In this document: piece by piece, positions 23,883-32,074 of the stretch
Numbering within the stretch: position 1 is the first letter of the stretch
How the letters are laid out: every line of letters begins with the position of its first letter
Notes under the pieces: generated by a model
The model's input: the letters and a program-made list of their open reading frames with translations, nothing else
Database searches by the model: none
What the model was told of the DNA's origin: nothing
Position numbers and translations under genes: made by a program
Source of the DNA: Streptomyces scabichelini
Lineage (GTDB): Bacteria; Actinomycetota; Actinomycetes; Streptomycetales; Streptomycetaceae
Assembly: GCF_011045015.1 (NCBI RefSeq)
Contig: NZ_JAAKZY010000001.1
Coordinates: 1 to 64,000 of the forward strand
Direction: 5' to 3'
Length of the DNA: 64,000 nt

Positions 23883-24908
23883 GTGAACAACAGACAACGC
23901 ACCTCACGCTCCCTCCTCACCGCGGCCGTGATCGCCGCGGGAGCCGGGATCATCGCGCAGCCGGCCCAGGCAGCCCCGTCGGCCGCGGCGGCCTGCACCT
24001 ACAAACCGACCCTCCTGCCGGTGTCGCAAGGCGTGGTCTCCGGTCACGTCTTCGCGACCGCCGGCACCAGCACGTACGCGGGCAGGGTCGACAGTGGCGG
24101 AAGCTCTGTTCCGTCCCACGCCGCGCTGTGGAAGAACGGCGTCTTCACCGACCTCGGAACCGTGCCGGGCGCCGAAGACGACGTCACCATCAACGACGTG
24201 AGCACCAGCGGTGTCGTGGTCGGCACCGGCTACCACAGCACCGGCAGCACGGGTGGCTGGCCGACGGGCGAGTACTACCCGTTCCGCTCGCGTGACGGCC
24301 GGCTCGAACAGCTGCCGGTGCCCGCCGGGGCGAAAAACGTCGTGGCGGACGCGATCAGCCCGAACGGCGACATCTACGGCAGCGGCCAAGACGCCGCCAA
24401 CAACCGGAAGCTGTTCCTCTGGCCGGCCGCGCAGCCGGGCACAGTCGTCACGCCGACGAACTTCCCGGCCGGGAGCAGCGTCATCGACGTCGACGCGGAC
24501 GGCACCCTGGCCATCAACGCCGGCAGCCGCTCGTACCTGTGGAAGGACGGCAGCCTGAAGACCCTGCCGCTGCCCACCGGTGCCACCAATTCACAGATCG
24601 CGTCCATCTCGAACGGCCGGGCGGTGGGCTCGGCTGCGGCAAGCGGCGAGCCCTTCGGTGTCCTGTGGGACAAGAACGGCCTCGCGGCCAAGCTCCCCAA
24701 TTCCTACCAGGCCGGTGCCATCAACTCCTCGGGGCTCATCGTCGGTGACTCGGCGAGGCCGCGGGGGGCGGCCCTCTGGCAGCTCACCACCGCCCAGGGG
24801 GCCGCTCCGGGCCCCAACGTGTACACCGTCAACGATGCGGGGACCCTGGCCGGCTCCTACTACAAGGCCGGCACCCTCTCGATGCCGGCCATCTGGCCGT
24901 GCGGCTGA
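23883..24908 (+). CDS. Secreted HAF-repeat-like protein
   Basis: This is a 341-aa exported protein. A Sec signal peptide (about residues 1-31: NNRQRTSRSLLTAAV..., ending PAQA-AP) is followed by repeated beta units such as INDVSTSGVVVGTG, ISPNGDIYGSG, INSSGLIVGDS and VNDAGTLAGSY. These resemble the HAF family extracellular repeat, in which each blade carries an I(N/S)..G...G motif. A propeller-like fold outside the cell is likely. The function of the family is unknown. GTG 23883 is preferred because the Met of the longer frame at 23850 adds a charged stretch before the signal peptide. Confidence 0.72.
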   Translation: MNNRQRTSRSLLTAAVIAAGAGIIAQPAQAAPSAAAACTYKPTLLPVSQGVVSGHVFATAGTSTYAGRVDSGGSSVPSHAALWKNGVFTDLGTVPGAEDDVTINDVSTSGVVVGTGYHSTGSTGGWPTGEYYPFRSRDGRLEQLPVPAGAKNVVADAISPNGDIYGSGQDAANNRKLFLWPAAQPGTVVTPTNFPAGSSVIDVDADGTLAINAGSRSYLWKDGSLKTLPLPTGATNSQIASISNGRAVGSAAASGEPFGVLWDKNGLAAKLPNSYQAGAINSSGLIVGDSARPRGAALWQLTTAQGAAPGPNVYTVNDAGTLAGSYYKAGTLSMPAIWPCG

Positions 24909-24962
24909 CCCGACCCGACCACCGGTAACGCCCTGCCGGACGCCGACGCCGGACGCCGGACG

Positions 24963-26198
24963 TCAGGTCAGCGCCCCCAGCGGATCGTCCAGTACCGGCT
25001 GCCACGCCAACTCGGCTGCCCCCACCAGGCTGTTGTGGTCGAGCGTGCAGGCCAGGATAGGTACGCCGCCGCTCTGCCCCCACAGGCTGCGGTCGGCGAC
25101 GACGGCCCGCAGGCGTTCCGGGTCGGCGTCCAGGAGGGTGCGGTGGAGGCCGCCGAGGATGATGCGGTCCGGGTTGAGGATGTTGACCAGGCCCGCGAGT
25201 CCGAGCCCCAGCCGGTCGATCAGCGCCTCGGTGGCCGTGCGGACGGCCGGTTCGGCGTACTGGTCGCGGATCAGGTCGTTGGCCTGCTGAAGGAGCGAGA
25301 CCTCGGGGCCGGGGTCGCGGCCCGCCGCGGTGAGGAAGGCCAGCGGGTCCGCCTCGACGTCCAGGCAGCCTCGGCTGCCGCAGTGGCAGGGGCGGCCCTC
25401 GGGGTTGACCGTGAGGTGGCCGACTTCCAGCGCCAGGCCCGAACTGCCGGTGTGCAGACGGCCGTCGAGCACGAGCGCACCGCCGACACCGCGGTGTCCC
25501 GTGGCCACGCACAGCAGGTCACGGGCGCCGCGGCCCGCGCCGTGCCGGTGCTCGGCGAGCGCGGCGAGGTTGACGTCGTTGGCGGCGAACGCCGGGCCGG
25601 CGATCCCGGCCGCGTGGATCCGCTCCGCGAAGATCTCCCGTACGGGTGCGCCCGCCGGCCAGGCCAGATGCAGCGGGTTGAGGGCGGTGCCCTCGGGTTC
25701 GGCGACGGCGGACGGCACGGCAAGTCCGGCGCCCACGCAGCGGCGTCCCGTCTCCTGGAGCAGCTGGGCGCCCGCGTCGACGACCGAGCCGAGCACCTTC
25801 GCCGGGTCGGCGTCGACGATCTCGCAGCCGGGCGCGGTCGCGACGAGACGGCCGCCGAGGCCGACCAGCGCCGCACGGAAGCCGTCGGCGTGCACCTGCG
25901 CGGCGAGGGCGACGGGGCCGTCCTCGGCGAGTCGGAGCCGGTGCGAGGGGCGGCCCTGCGAGCCGGCGGCCGCCCCCGGGCGCGCGTCGACGCGGATCAG
26001 CCCCAGCGCTTCGAGTTCCGCGGCCACCGCACCCGCCGTCGCCCGCGTGACCCCCAGCTCGGCGGTGAGCACGGCCCGCGTCGGCGCGCGTCCCGTGTGC
26101 ACGAGCTCCAGCGCGGGCCCGAGCGCGCCGCGTCCGCGGTCCAGACGGGCCCTCGTGGTTCCTTCTCCCGCTGCCCGGGGGGTCGACTTGCCGTTCAT
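24963..26198 (-). CDS. ROK family transcriptional regulator
   Basis: This is a 411-aa ROK (repressor, ORF, kinase) protein. An N-terminal winged helix (about residues 25-72; RAVLTAELGVTRATAGAVAAEL) is followed by an actin-like fold with LEVGHLTV (258-265) and the zinc motif CHCGSRGC (271-278). The usual kinase loop GTGxGxG reads ATGHRGVGGA, so sugar phosphorylation is doubtful and a sugar-sensing repressor (NagC/XylR style) fits better. No sugar operon is adjacent. The HAF-protein gene ends 54 bp away, converging on it. Confidence 0.9.
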   Translation of the reverse strand: MNGKSTPRAAGEGTTRARLDRGRGALGPALELVHTGRAPTRAVLTAELGVTRATAGAVAAELEALGLIRVDARPGAAAGSQGRPSHRLRLAEDGPVALAAQVHADGFRAALVGLGGRLVATAPGCEIVDADPAKVLGSVVDAGAQLLQETGRRCVGAGLAVPSAVAEPEGTALNPLHLAWPAGAPVREIFAERIHAAGIAGPAFAANDVNLAALAEHRHGAGRGARDLLCVATGHRGVGGALVLDGRLHTGSSGLALEVGHLTVNPEGRPCHCGSRGCLDVEADPLAFLTAAGRDPGPEVSLLQQANDLIRDQYAEPAVRTATEALIDRLGLGLAGLVNILNPDRIILGGLHRTLLDADPERLRAVVADRSLWGQSGGVPILACTLDHNSLVGAAELAWQPVLDDPLGALT

Positions 26199-26249
26199 GA
26201 GGGGGAGTCTCCCATGATCCGGTCTGCTGGGAGTCTGTCGGAGGCCTGT

Positions 26250-26939
26250 TCAGGCCTGCTGCAGCCCGCTCGCCCGCAGCGTGACGTTGAGTCTGCCCGT
26301 CAGGCCGAGTTCCGGGGGTGCCGTGCCCGCGTGCACGCGGGGTACTCCGTGATAGGCGAGCCGGGCGGGGCCGCCGAAGACGAAGAGGTCGCCGCTGCGT
26401 AGTTCCACGTCCGTGTACGGGCGTGCACGCGACTGCGTGTTGCCGAAGCGGAAGACGCACGAGTCGCCGAGGCTCAGCGACACCACGGGGGCGTCGCACT
26501 TCTCGTCGCTGTCGCGGTGCATGCCCATGTGCGCGTCGGCGTCGTAGAAGTTGATCAGGGCGATGTCATACGGGGCTGCCGACGTGCCGCCAAGCGCATC
26601 GTCGCCGCCAAGCGCATCGCCGCCTCCGAAGGCGTCGGCCACCGCCCGCCGGCCGAGCTCGCCCAGCCATTCCGGGAACGGCTTCACCGTGGCGCCGTCA
26701 CCGTCGACGACCGTCCGCGCGTACCCGTACGGATACCAGTGCCAGCCGAGGCAGACCTGCCGCGAGGTCATCGTGCCGCCGCCCGGCGTGCGGACCGTAC
26801 GCAGGCCGGCGGGCGGGCGCGCCCATGCGCGGCAGGCCTCGATCAGCTCGCGCTGGCGCCCGGTATCCAGCCAGTCCGGCACATGCACCGCGCCCGGCGC
26901 GACCTCCGTACGACTTCGGGGAAAGAGCTCGGTGTCCAT
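26250..26939 (-). CDS. AlkB-like 2-oxoglutarate/Fe(II) dioxygenase
   Basis: This is a 229-aa member of the AlkB family, which oxidatively removes alkyl groups from DNA or RNA bases. All key residues are present: N-x-Y (Asn130, Tyr132), H-x-D (His141, Asp143), distal His197 and the 2OG-binding R-x-N-x-T-x-R near the C-terminus (Arg216 to Arg222). The start is ATG 26939; 38 upstream codons of the longer frame are rejected. Residues 106-117 hold an in-frame tandem duplication (GDALGG/DDALGG) that other AlkB proteins would not be expected to share. It is divergent from the rRNA methyltransferase gene. Confidence 0.9.
   Translation of the reverse strand: MDTELFPRSRTEVAPGAVHVPDWLDTGRQRELIEACRAWARPPAGLRTVRTPGGGTMTSRQVCLGWHWYPYGYARTVVDGDGATVKPFPEWLGELGRRAVADAFGGGDALGGDDALGGTSAAPYDIALINFYDADAHMGMHRDSDEKCDAPVVSLSLGDSCVFRFGNTQSRARPYTDVELRSGDLFVFGGPARLAYHGVPRVHAGTAPPELGLTGRLNVTLRASGLQQA
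26586..26619. repeat. In-frame 18-bp tandem duplication within alkB-like gene
   Basis: The 16-bp GCCGCCAAGCGCATCG occurs at 26586-26601 and 26604-26619, a period of 18 bp. It encodes two copies of a six-residue DALGG-type unit in a loop before the catalytic core. It keeps the frame and so probably spares function. Confidence 0.7.
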
Positions 26940-27028
26940 GTCCCCATCCTCGCGCACGGCCCACGAACGGACCGCCGGACCCTCTTGAACTGCGGCTTGA
27001 ACTGCGGCTCGGTTAGCCTTGGCCCACG

Positions 27029-28207
27029 ATGAGCGACCGTATGACGACGCCATGGGGCGAGCCGGAGCTGGACCGCTTCCCCGAGAACGCCCGCGACCGG
27101 CTGCGCGCCTGGGACGCCTCCGACGCGTATCTGCTGAGGCATCTGTCCGAACTCGCGGAACGGGGGCGACCGCTCGACGGGACCGTCGTCGTGGTCGGCG
27201 ACCGCTGGGGCGCCCTCGTCACGGCCCTGCACCTGCACCGGCCGGTACAGATCACGGACTCGTTCCTCACCCAGGAGGCGACCGGGGCGAACCTGTCGCG
27301 CAACGGCGTCGACACGGACTCCGTGCGCCTCCTCACCACCCAGGATCCGCCGCCCGACCGGATCGACGCACTCCTGATCCGTGTGCCCAAGAGCCTCGCG
27401 CTGCTGGAGGACCAGCTGCTGCGTCTGGCGCCCGCCGTGCATGAGGGGACGCTCGTCGTCGGTACCGGCATGGTCAAGGAGATCCACACCTCGACGCTGA
27501 GGCTGTTCGAACGGGTCCTCGGTCCGACCAGGACCTCGCTGGCCGAGAAGAAGGCCCGGCTGATCTTCTGCGAGCCGGACCCCGCGCTCACCCGGCCGAA
27601 GAACCCCTGGCCGCACAGCTACACGCTGCCCGACGGCATCGGTCCCGTCTCCGGCCGCACCGTCGTCAACCACGCGGGCGTCTTCTGCGCCGAGCGTCTG
27701 GACATCGGCACGCGGTTCTTCCTCCAGCATCTGCCGTACGGGCCCGGGGCCGGGCGCGTGGTGGACCTGGGCTGCGGCAACGGCGTGGTCGGTACGGCGA
27801 TGGCGCTGGCCGACCCGGAGGCCGAGGTGCTGTTCGTGGACGAGTCGTACCAGGCGGTGACCTCGGCGGAGGCGACGTACCGGGCAACGTCCGAGACGTC
27901 CCTGGACGCGGAGGGAACTGTCGGCAAGGCGGAGTTCCGCGTCGGCGACGGGCTGACCGGCGTTCCGCCGGAGAGCGTCGATCTCGTGCTCACCAATCCG
28001 CCCTTCCACTCACACCAGGCGACGACCGACGCCACGGCCTGGCGGATGTTCACGGGAGCGCGCCGGGCGCTGCGGCCGGGCGGCGAGCTGTGGGTGGTCG
28101 GCAACCGGCACCTCGGCTACCACGTGAAGCTGCGCCGTCTCTTCGGCAACAGCCAGGTCGTCGCCAGTGACGCGAAGTTCGTGGTCCTGAAGGCCGTCAG
28201 GAAGTAG
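27029..28207 (+). CDS. Class I SAM methyltransferase, RlmG/RsmC-like (23S rRNA guanine-N2)
   Basis: This is a 392-aa two-domain methyltransferase. The N-terminal half (1-185) is a degenerate Rossmann domain. The C-terminal half has the SAM motif VVDLGCGNGVVG (about residues 246-257) and the N6/N2-guanine catalytic motif NPPFH (about 321-325), followed by HSHQATTD. Length and domain pairing match RlmG, which makes m2G1835 in 23S rRNA. It shares a 90-bp divergent promoter region with the AlkB-like gene. Its 3' end overlaps the convergent AraC-type gene by 11 bp. Confidence 0.88.
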   Translation: MSDRMTTPWGEPELDRFPENARDRLRAWDASDAYLLRHLSELAERGRPLDGTVVVVGDRWGALVTALHLHRPVQITDSFLTQEATGANLSRNGVDTDSVRLLTTQDPPPDRIDALLIRVPKSLALLEDQLLRLAPAVHEGTLVVGTGMVKEIHTSTLRLFERVLGPTRTSLAEKKARLIFCEPDPALTRPKNPWPHSYTLPDGIGPVSGRTVVNHAGVFCAERLDIGTRFFLQHLPYGPGAGRVVDLGCGNGVVGTAMALADPEAEVLFVDESYQAVTSAEATYRATSETSLDAEGTVGKAEFRVGDGLTGVPPESVDLVLTNPPFHSHQATTDATAWRMFTGARRALRPGGELWVVGNRHLGYHVKLRRLFGNSQVVASDAKFVVLKAVRK

Positions 28208-28988
28208 GCACGCCCGCAGGGGCCGTCTCGCCGCGCAGGGCGCGTGGCGACGCCCCCAGTTCGCGTCGGCACGCCTTGTTGAAGGCCTGCAGGTCGGGGA
28301 TGCCGACGGACGCGGCGACCGCCGGGATGGAGAGCGTCGAGGCGCGCAGCAGATGGTGGGCCCGGTCCAGTCTGCGGCGGCGGATGTGGGCGACGACCGT
28401 GCCGCCCGTCGTGGCGCGGAAGAGCCGGGTCAGGTGGTTGTGCGAGACGCCCGCGGCGCGGGCCACGGCGGGCACGGTGAGCGGGACGGCCAGGTTCGCC
28501 TCGATGTAGGCGATCGCTGCGGTGACGGCCTGGTGCGGGCCGGGGCGCTCGGCGGCCGGGGTGAGGTGGGCGATGCGCCACAGGGCCGTCCAGATCTCGG
28601 CCCGGGTGCGCTCGGGCGCGCCCGGCACGGAGGCGATCGCCTGGAGCAACAGGCCGGTGAGCATGGGGAGTTCGGGACCGGCGTCCTGCATCACGGGGAC
28701 GACACGCGGGGAGCCGGCGGGTGCGATGCGCAGGTGCGCGTAGAGGTGTTCCGAGCGGCCCTGGTAGCGGTAGCGGACCGTCGTGCCGGGAGGTACGAGG
28801 CTGACCCGGCCGGGGCGGATGGCGTGCGGCGTGCCGTCGACGATCAGCTCGGCGTCGTACTGGTACACGTGCAGCTGCCACAGCTCGGGCAGCCGGAAGA
28901 CGTCGGTGCGGCTCGCGACGCCGTGAACGCCCACCCCGGCGTTCACCACGACGGGCGGCTCCCCGAGGTGGACCTCCGTCTCTCGCAT
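28197..28988 (-). CDS. AraC family transcriptional regulator
   Basis: This is a 263-aa regulator. An N-terminal cupin-like sensor (residues 10-130; HAIRPGRVSLVPPGTTVRYRY) is followed by a double helix-turn-helix (about 160-255; VPAVARAAGVSHNHLTRLFR, SIPAVAASVGIPDLQAFNKA). It is divergent from the phytanoyl-CoA dioxygenase gene with 70 bp between starts, so it very likely controls that gene and the small gene after it. The inducer is unknown. The N-terminal MRETEVHLGEPPVVVNAG suits a start at ATG 28988. Confidence 0.9.
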   Translation of the reverse strand: MRETEVHLGEPPVVVNAGVGVHGVASRTDVFRLPELWQLHVYQYDAELIVDGTPHAIRPGRVSLVPPGTTVRYRYQGRSEHLYAHLRIAPAGSPRVVPVMQDAGPELPMLTGLLLQAIASVPGAPERTRAEIWTALWRIAHLTPAAERPGPHQAVTAAIAYIEANLAVPLTVPAVARAAGVSHNHLTRLFRATTGGTVVAHIRRRRLDRAHHLLRASTLSIPAVAASVGIPDLQAFNKACRRELGASPRALRGETAPAGVPTS

Positions 28989-29058
28989 GGTGAAAAAGTA
29001 CCAGTAGTGGTGAGAGGCGCCAACGCGCCGGACGGGGCCCGGTCCCTACGTTGAAGCC

Positions 29059-29880
29059 ATGACGAAAAGCCAACAGCCCACGCTCCTCAGCTCGGTGCGG
29101 ATGGCGCACTTCGTGGCCCACGGCTCGCTGCGCCTCGACGCGGCGGTTCCGGCGGAGACGAACGCCGAGGCGATCGAGTTCCTGCGGCGGGGAGTCCCGG
29201 GAGTGCCGTTCGGCAGCAAGGTGCCGGACGCCTACCCCGAGGGGTCCTTCCCCCGGCGCCTCCTCGACATCCCGGCCGTGGCGGGGGCACTGCGCAGCCT
29301 CGTCGGCCCTGACCCGACCGTCGACCACCATGCCGTCCACATCCGCGAGCCCCGTGAGGGACAGGCGCAGCCGCTCCACGGCGACGCGATCATCGACGTC
29401 CGCACCGACGCCTTCGACGTGCAGTTGATGTACTACCCGCAGGACGTGACGCTGGACATGGGCGGCACTCTCAGCGTGCCGGGCAGCCATCTGCGGCGTA
29501 CGAACGAGTCGGACACCGGCCGCTACCAGAACCTGCTCGGCCAGTCACGTCTTGTCTGCCCGGCGGGCACCGTGGTGTTTCTGCACCACGGACTCTGGCA
29601 CGGCGGACGGCGCAACGACAGCGACGAGGTGCGCTACATGTTCAAGATCCGCTTCAATCCGACCGTGCGGCAGCGACGGCTGTGGGACACCTCGGACCTC
29701 GGCGACCCGCGCGTCACCGAGGAGCTCTCGACGACCTTTCCCTGGTACGAACCTGCCACCGGTCGCCTGGAGTTGTACAACCGCGTTCTGCTGTGGCGGT
29801 CGCTGACCGGCGACGCGTCCTTCGACCTCGAGCGCTGGGTGACCCGAGTCTCCAACCGCCCGCAGGAGAGTGCCGCATGA
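29059..29880 (+). CDS. Phytanoyl-CoA dioxygenase (PhyH) family protein
   Basis: This is a 273-aa non-haem Fe(II)/2-oxoglutarate oxygenase. The iron triad is visible as H-x-D (His107, Asp109 in PLHGDAIID) and a distal His in GLWHGG (His181), followed by Arg residues that could bind 2-oxoglutarate. SVPGSHLRR is a common PhyH string. Substrates in this family range from acyl-CoA to natural products, so none is assigned. The stop overlaps the next ATG (ATGA), giving an operon with the 94-aa protein, and the AraC-type gene is divergent. Confidence 0.88.
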   Translation: MTKSQQPTLLSSVRMAHFVAHGSLRLDAAVPAETNAEAIEFLRRGVPGVPFGSKVPDAYPEGSFPRRLLDIPAVAGALRSLVGPDPTVDHHAVHIREPREGQAQPLHGDAIIDVRTDAFDVQLMYYPQDVTLDMGGTLSVPGSHLRRTNESDTGRYQNLLGQSRLVCPAGTVVFLHHGLWHGGRRNDSDEVRYMFKIRFNPTVRQRRLWDTSDLGDPRVTEELSTTFPWYEPATGRLELYNRVLLWRSLTGDASFDLERWVTRVSNRPQESAA

Positions 29881-30161
29881 GCATCCGTCAGCAGGTTCTG
29901 GTTCTGTATCTGGCCACCTCCGCGCTGGACGCGCCGGTCGTGGGCTGGTCGGTCTACGACGGCACCGGCCGTACGTCACCCACGACCGGTGACAGCGACG
30001 AACCCCCGTACAAGTCGGGCGTGCACGCTCTGGAGGACGGCTGGCGGCTGTTCCAGGCGGCCCAGTTGATCCCGCCCTACCCGGGGGGCGAGTACGACGT
30101 GTCGTTCCTCAAGCACGAGTTCTTCTTCGAGAAGCTCGTCGACACCTCGGTGAGCTCCTAG
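29877..30161 (+). CDS. Conserved hypothetical protein, 94 aa, coupled to PhyH gene
   Basis: I do not recognise the family. It is a small acidic soluble protein with VLYLATSALDAPVVGWSVYDG at the start, a central YKSGVHALEDGWRLFQ and a C-terminal KHEFFFEKLV. No cofactor motif is visible. Translation starts at the ATGA overlap with the PhyH stop, which strongly suggests a functional partnership with that dioxygenase. Codon use is normal for the genome. Confidence 0.72.
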   Translation: MSIRQQVLVLYLATSALDAPVVGWSVYDGTGRTSPTTGDSDEPPYKSGVHALEDGWRLFQAAQLIPPYPGGEYDVSFLKHEFFFEKLVDTSVSS

Positions 30162-30171
30162 CACCTGGATG

Positions 30172-31026
30172 TCATTCGGTTCGCAGCACGCGGATGATCC
30201 GGGCCACCGCGTCGGCCATCGCCTCCCGGGCCACCGTGAGGTACTTGCGCGAGTCGACCGCATCGGGGTGAGCCGTGAGGAACTCCCTGATCGCGCTGGT
30301 CATCGCGAGGTTCAGGGCTGTTCCGACGTTGACCTTGGCGATGCCGCCCGCGACGGCCGCCGTCAGCTCGGCGTCCGGGACGCCGGACGAACCGTGCAGG
30401 ACGAGCGGCACGTCAAGGGCCGAGGTGAGGCGCTTGAGCAGGTCGTGGTCGAGGGCGGCGGTGCGCTTGGTCATGGCGTGCGTGCTGCCGATCGCCACGG
30501 CGAGGGCGTCCACGCCGGATTCCGCGACGAAGACGCGTGCCTCGGCGGGGTCGGTACGGGCGGCGGGCGCGTGGGCATCCAGCGGCGGCCGGCCGTTCTT
30601 CCCGCCGACCTCCCCCAACTCGGCCTCGATCCACAGCCCTTGGTCATGAGCCCAGTGGGCCGCGGCCCGCGTGGCGGCGAGGTTCTCGGCGTACGGCAGC
30701 CGCGACGCGTCGTACATCACGGAGCTGAATCCGGCCTCGGGTGCCTGCCGCAGCAGGCCGTCGCTCTGCACATGGTCGAGGTGCAACGCGACGGGCACGG
30801 AGGCCTGTTCGGCCGCCGCGACCGTGGCGCGGGCCAGCGGGAGGAGCCGTCCGTACCGGAACTTCACGGCGTTCTCGCTGATTTGCAGGATGACGGGGGC
30901 GTCCACGGATTCGGCGCCGGTGATGACGGCTTCGACGTGTTCCAGCGTGATGACGTTGAACGCGGGGACGGCGCCGCGTGCCGCGGCGGCCTGGGCGACC
31001 AGTTCACCGGTGACTGCGAGGGACAC
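30172..31026 (-). CDS. Class II fructose/tagatose-bisphosphate aldolase
   Basis: This is a 284-aa zinc aldolase of the FbaA/GatY/KbaY family. ALHLDHVQ holds the catalytic Asp and zinc His (about residues 82-83). EAELGEVGGKNG, AIGSTHAM, LVLHGSSGV and KVNVGTALN hold the other zinc and phosphate-binding residues. Neighbours (an SIS sugar isomerase upstream in the same direction and a divergent DeoR regulator) point to tagatose-bisphosphate or a related amino-sugar catabolite rather than glycolysis. No sugar kinase or transporter is in the window. It is 33 bp downstream of the SIS gene, so an operon is likely. Confidence 0.87.
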   Translation of the reverse strand: MSLAVTGELVAQAAAARGAVPAFNVITLEHVEAVITGAESVDAPVILQISENAVKFRYGRLLPLARATVAAAEQASVPVALHLDHVQSDGLLRQAPEAGFSSVMYDASRLPYAENLAATRAAAHWAHDQGLWIEAELGEVGGKNGRPPLDAHAPAARTDPAEARVFVAESGVDALAVAIGSTHAMTKRTAALDHDLLKRLTSALDVPLVLHGSSGVPDAELTAAVAGGIAKVNVGTALNLAMTSAIREFLTAHPDAVDSRKYLTVAREAMADAVARIIRVLRTE

Positions 31027-31059
31027 GGCCTCTCCTTTCGGCGTGACGGGAATCGCCGA

Positions 31060-31944
31060 TCACGGCGTGGTGAGGATGACCGAGCGGGTGAGGTGGCGGG
31101 GCCGGTCGGGGTCGAGGCCGCGGGCCGCGGCGACGGCCACGGCGAGCCGCTGGGCACGGACGAGTTCGGCGAGCGGGTCGAGTCCGCCCGCGATCCACAA
31201 CCCGCCGGTGGCACGCACCTGTTCGGCCAGCCCCTCGGGTGCCTCGCCGAACATCCAGGTCGCCGTTCCGGCGGAGGTGATGCTGATGGGGCCGTGCCGG
31301 TACTCCATCGCCGGATAGGCCTCGGTCCACGCCAGCGCGGCCTCGCGCATCTTGAGCCCGGCCTCGTTCGCGAGACCGACGCTCCAGCCGCGGCCGAGGA
31401 ACGTGAACTGCGTGCAGTCGACCAGCCCTTCGGGCAGCGGCGAAGACAGAGCGGTGCGGCCATCGGCGACGACGGCGTCGGTGTGCAGGCCCAGGTGCGT
31501 CCGCAGCAGCGTGAGCGCGGCGGTGGCGAAACGGGTCTGCACCACGGACCGTTCGTCGGCGAAGTCGAGCACGATCACGTCATCCGCCGCCTCCATCACG
31601 GGAGTTCGCGGATCCGCGGTGATCGCGACCGTGCGCGTACGCCCCTTCAGCCGGCCGAGCAGGTCGAGCACCTCGGTGGTGGTGCCGGAGCGGGTGAGGG
31701 CGACGACACGGTCGTACGTCCGTCCGTACGGGAACTCGGAGGCGGCGAAGGCGTCCGTCTCACCCTGGCCCGCCTGCTCACGCAGCGCCGCGGCCGCCTG
31801 CGCCATGAACCATGAGGTGCCACATCCCACGATCGCGACCCGCTCCCCCGCCGCGGGCAGCGCGGCCGCGTGCTCCGCGGCCTCCTCGGCGGCACGGATC
31901 CAGCACTCGGGCTGGCTGTTCAGCTCGTTCTCGAGATGGCTCAC
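31060..31944 (-). CDS. SIS domain sugar-phosphate isomerase/deaminase (AgaS-like)
   Basis: This is a 294-aa protein with two SIS domains. The first (about residues 25-150) shows AIVGCGTSWFMAQAAAAL and TRSGTTTEVLDLL, and the second (about 175-290) TFLGRGWSVGLANEAGLKMREA and EYRHGPISIT. This matches AgaS and the isomerase half of GlmS, which act on galactosamine-6-phosphate or glucosamine-6-phosphate. It is first in an operon with the aldolase and divergent from a DeoR regulator. AgaS-like deaminase/isomerase activity is inference from context. Confidence 0.87.
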   Translation of the reverse strand: MSHLENELNSQPECWIRAAEEAAEHAAALPAAGERVAIVGCGTSWFMAQAAAALREQAGQGETDAFAASEFPYGRTYDRVVALTRSGTTTEVLDLLGRLKGRTRTVAITADPRTPVMEAADDVIVLDFADERSVVQTRFATAALTLLRTHLGLHTDAVVADGRTALSSPLPEGLVDCTQFTFLGRGWSVGLANEAGLKMREAALAWTEAYPAMEYRHGPISITSAGTATWMFGEAPEGLAEQVRATGGLWIAGGLDPLAELVRAQRLAVAVAAARGLDPDRPRHLTRSVILTTP

Positions 31945-31967
31945 GCCGTATGCTCCCCGGATGACTG

Positions 31968-32016
31968 GATGATTTTTCTTGCAATATATAGCGCACTTTC
32001 AAGCATAACGAAGCAT
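31968..32016. promoter_or_regulatory. AT-rich divergent promoter with phased AAGCAT repeats
   Basis: This is a short AT-rich island in a GC-rich genome, containing AAGCAT at 32001-32006 and 32011-32016, ten bases apart on one helix face, and TATATA at 31985-31990. It lies between the SIS/aldolase operon and the DeoR gene. Phased direct repeats are typical DeoR-family operators. Confidence 0.5.
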
Positions 32017-32074
32017 CCTTGCCCTGAACAGCATCCGCTAAGGTCACCGGGAGATCGAGGAACGGAGAAGGTGG

